A stretch of DNA of 64,000 nucleotides, taken from assembly GCA_021780755.1 (NCBI GenBank), contig JAJXYF010000034.1, positions 33,483 to 97,482 of the forward strand, written 5' to 3'. A model generated the notes under the pieces. That model made no database searches, was not told the origin of the DNA, and saw only the letters and a list, made by a program, of their open reading frames with translations. This document shows, piece by piece, positions 62,960 through 64,000 of this stretch. The DNA comes from Deltaproteobacteria bacterium (GTDB lineage: Bacteria > Desulfobacterota > Binatia > Binatales > Binataceae). Position 1 is the first letter of the stretch; every line of letters starts with the position of its first letter. The position numbers were made by a program, and so were the translations under genes.

Positions 62960-63034
62960 CTGCTTAACAAATGGGAAGTCTGAAACCTTGTGAGGTTTCA
63001 GCAACTTATAATTTTGCGTTCCTCAACAACTTCT
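62960..63034 (-). repeat. Palindromic dispersed repeat, copy 5
   Basis: Core CTGAAACCTT-GT-GAGGTTTCAG at 62980-63001; left flank AACAAATGGGAAGT and right flank AACTTATAATTTTGCGTTCC. The 34 bases from 63001 are identical to those following the core of copy 6. On the minus strand it follows the stop at 63045 by about 10 nt. Confidence 0.9.
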
Positions 63035-63044
63035 CTTTTATCTT

Positions 63045-63656
63045 TCAACTCCGCCCGATCTTCTGCTCCGCCGCCTCCTCGAAGCCCGTGACTCCGCCCG
63101 CCGCCGCGAGGAGTTCCTCCAGATGCGATTGCCAATGTGCCGCTCGCCGATGGGCCTCGGCGGAATCCAGCAGATCCTCCAGCACCACCAGCCCGCGCTC
63201 GACGTGGCGCTTCTCGTCGTCCACCAGATGGGCCAGGATTCGCAGCGTCGGCGGTTCGTAGATCGGATTCGCTGCCGCCACATGCGCGCTGTAATGAGTA
63301 ATCAAATGAGGTTTCAGCACCCGATGGATTCCGACCAGCCGCTCGATCGTGTCCTCCCACTCTTCCTTGTCCTCGATCTCGTTGAAGAACCCGACCACCG
63401 CCTCGTTGGCCGGCCGCGAAACCTGCGCCTGGCTGCGCAATTCGCCCAGGCGTTTGCCGAGCGCGTCCGTATGCAACGCGCATTCGTACACCTGCCGCGC
63501 CATTTCGAGCTTCACCGGCAATTGCGGCGTGAGCGCGATCCACCCCGCCATCATCCGCATCATGCGCTCCTCGGCGTAGCGGTAATTCATGACGTAGCGG
63601 GCGCTTTGCCGCACACTATAGACGCCGTCGAGGGTGCGCCGATCGTAAAATGCCAT
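63045..63656 (-). CDS. Ferritin-like protein, third of the group
   Basis: The protein has 203 residues, helical. YRYAEERMMRMMAGWIALTP and MARQVYECALHTDALGKRLG parallel the EAAGRTLFDFP and MARQVWDESRH regions of the two longer paralogues, and LVDDEKRHVERGLVVLED gives a Glu-x-x-His metal pair. The exact ligand set differs from the others (ECALH for DESRH), so metal loading may be altered. GGAGTGG before the ATG supports the start. It is flanked on both sides by copies of the palindromic repeat. Confidence 0.75.
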   Translation of the reverse strand: MAFYDRRTLDGVYSVRQSARYVMNYRYAEERMMRMMAGWIALTPQLPVKLEMARQVYECALHTDALGKRLGELRSQAQVSRPANEAVVGFFNEIEDKEEWEDTIERLVGIHRVLKPHLITHYSAHVAAANPIYEPPTLRILAHLVDDEKRHVERGLVVLEDLLDSAEAHRRAAHWQSHLEELLAAAGGVTGFEEAAEQKIGRS

Positions 63657-63730
63657 TAGCTAATCCACTCCGTCATAGATGGCTTCCCGGCTGCCTCGCA
63701 GCCGCGGCCGTGCGGATATCACCGATGATC

Positions 63731-63805
63731 CCGTTCAAAAGGGAAGTCTGAAACCTCGTGAGGTTTCAGCAACTTATAATTTTGCGTTCCTCAACAACTT
63801 CTTCC
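63731..63805 (-). repeat. Palindromic dispersed repeat, copy 6
   Basis: Core CTGAAACCTCGTGAGGTTTCAG at 63748-63769, left flank AAAAGGGAAGT. It lies about 30 nt after the stop of the partial gene at the right edge and 75 nt before the start of the third ferritin-like gene. Confidence 0.9.
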
Positions 63806-63832
63806 TTCACGCACGCTTGATGGAAAGGACGG

Positions 63833-64000
63833 TCAGCCCGCGCTCGCGAAAAATCGCCCCTCGACGATCGCCGCGATCTCGCGCCAGTAGGTCTCCTTGT
63901 CGGTCTTCGCCAGCATGCTCGCGCCCATCGACAGTCCCGAACACAGCATGTGCAGCGCCTCGACCACGCTCCATAAATCATCGAGGGGCGATTTAGATCG
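63833..64000 (-). CDS. C-terminal end of an unknown gene, possibly TetR-like regulator
   Basis: Only the last 55 residues lie in the window, ending ...VEGRFFASAG-stop. The segment LDDLWSVVEALHMLCSGLSM and AKTDKETYWREIAAIVEGRF is helical, and the ending resembles the C-terminal ligand domain of TetR/AcrR regulators, a weak impression only. The stop is followed by palindromic repeat copy 6. Confidence 0.35.
   Translation of the reverse strand, partial: RSKSPLDDLWSVVEALHMLCSGLSMGASMLAKTDKETYWREIAAIVEGRFFASAG

Noticed and set aside
1..64000. tRNA, rRNA, integrase, transposase and attachment-site signals
   Set aside because: None was recognised by eye on either strand; a short tRNA could still be missed without a folding search.

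Overview
The window is a GC-rich stretch (only a few short AT-rich patches) from a Gram-negative bacterium with an outer membrane. The evidence is an L-Ara4N (arn) lipid A modification gene set, an LPS-core-type glycosyltransferase, and a meso-DAP type MurE inside a dcw cluster. Two luciferase-like (LLM) oxidoreductases, CaiB, acyl-CoA dehydrogenase, enoyl-CoA hydratases, BKACE and DUF455-like ferritin proteins suggest an uncultured, metabolically versatile lineage such as Candidatus Binatota/Desulfobacterota-like bacteria. That assignment is inference. No rRNA, tRNA, CRISPR array, phage gene or transposase was seen.

Layout. 1-5.9 kb: an SGNH hydrolase cut by the window edge, two LLM oxidoreductases, two small unknown proteins and a RodZ-like membrane HTH protein; the second LLM gene is flanked by a 165-bp direct repeat left by an old duplication. 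6.3-10.3 kb: a four-gene arn-type set (arnC, a separate ArnA formyltransferase, a separate ArnA dehydrogenase/decarboxylase, arnD). 10.4-17.1 kb: a serine hydrolase, purA, an aminotransferase-serA operon with a promoter and intrinsic terminator in its leader, and galT. 17.3-25 kb: two enoyl-CoA hydratases, leuS, BKACE, an O-methyltransferase, a Mut7-C protein with a disturbed N-terminus and an alpha/beta hydrolase. 25-32 kb: a lipoprotein aminopeptidase, a heterodimeric ABC exporter pair, a glycosyltransferase and an Mrp-type ATPase. 32-39 kb: a DUF4838 protein, acyl-CoA dehydrogenase plus CaiB, and an orphan 821-residue P-loop ATPase.

39.5-55.4 kb is a complete-looking division and cell wall cluster: mraZ, rsmH, ftsL, ftsI, murE, mraY, murD, ftsW, murG, murC, murB, ftsQ, ftsA, ftsZ. 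Most junctions overlap by a few bases, and a textbook MraZ operator precedes it. murF is missing from its usual place between murE and mraY. 55.6-64 kb: an MFS transporter, an M20 peptidase, GTP-dependent PEP carboxykinase, then a minus-strand group of three ferritin-like proteins with two small NTF2-like paralogues, ending in a partial gene.

The most striking non-coding signal is a dispersed palindromic repeat of about 75-95 bp. It has six copies and one half copy, and most copies lie shortly downstream of stop codons. The best candidates for undescribed biology are this repeat family, the leader of the aminotransferase-serA operon, the orphan ATPase, the 17-bp repeat array before caiB and the ferritin/NTF2 gene group.
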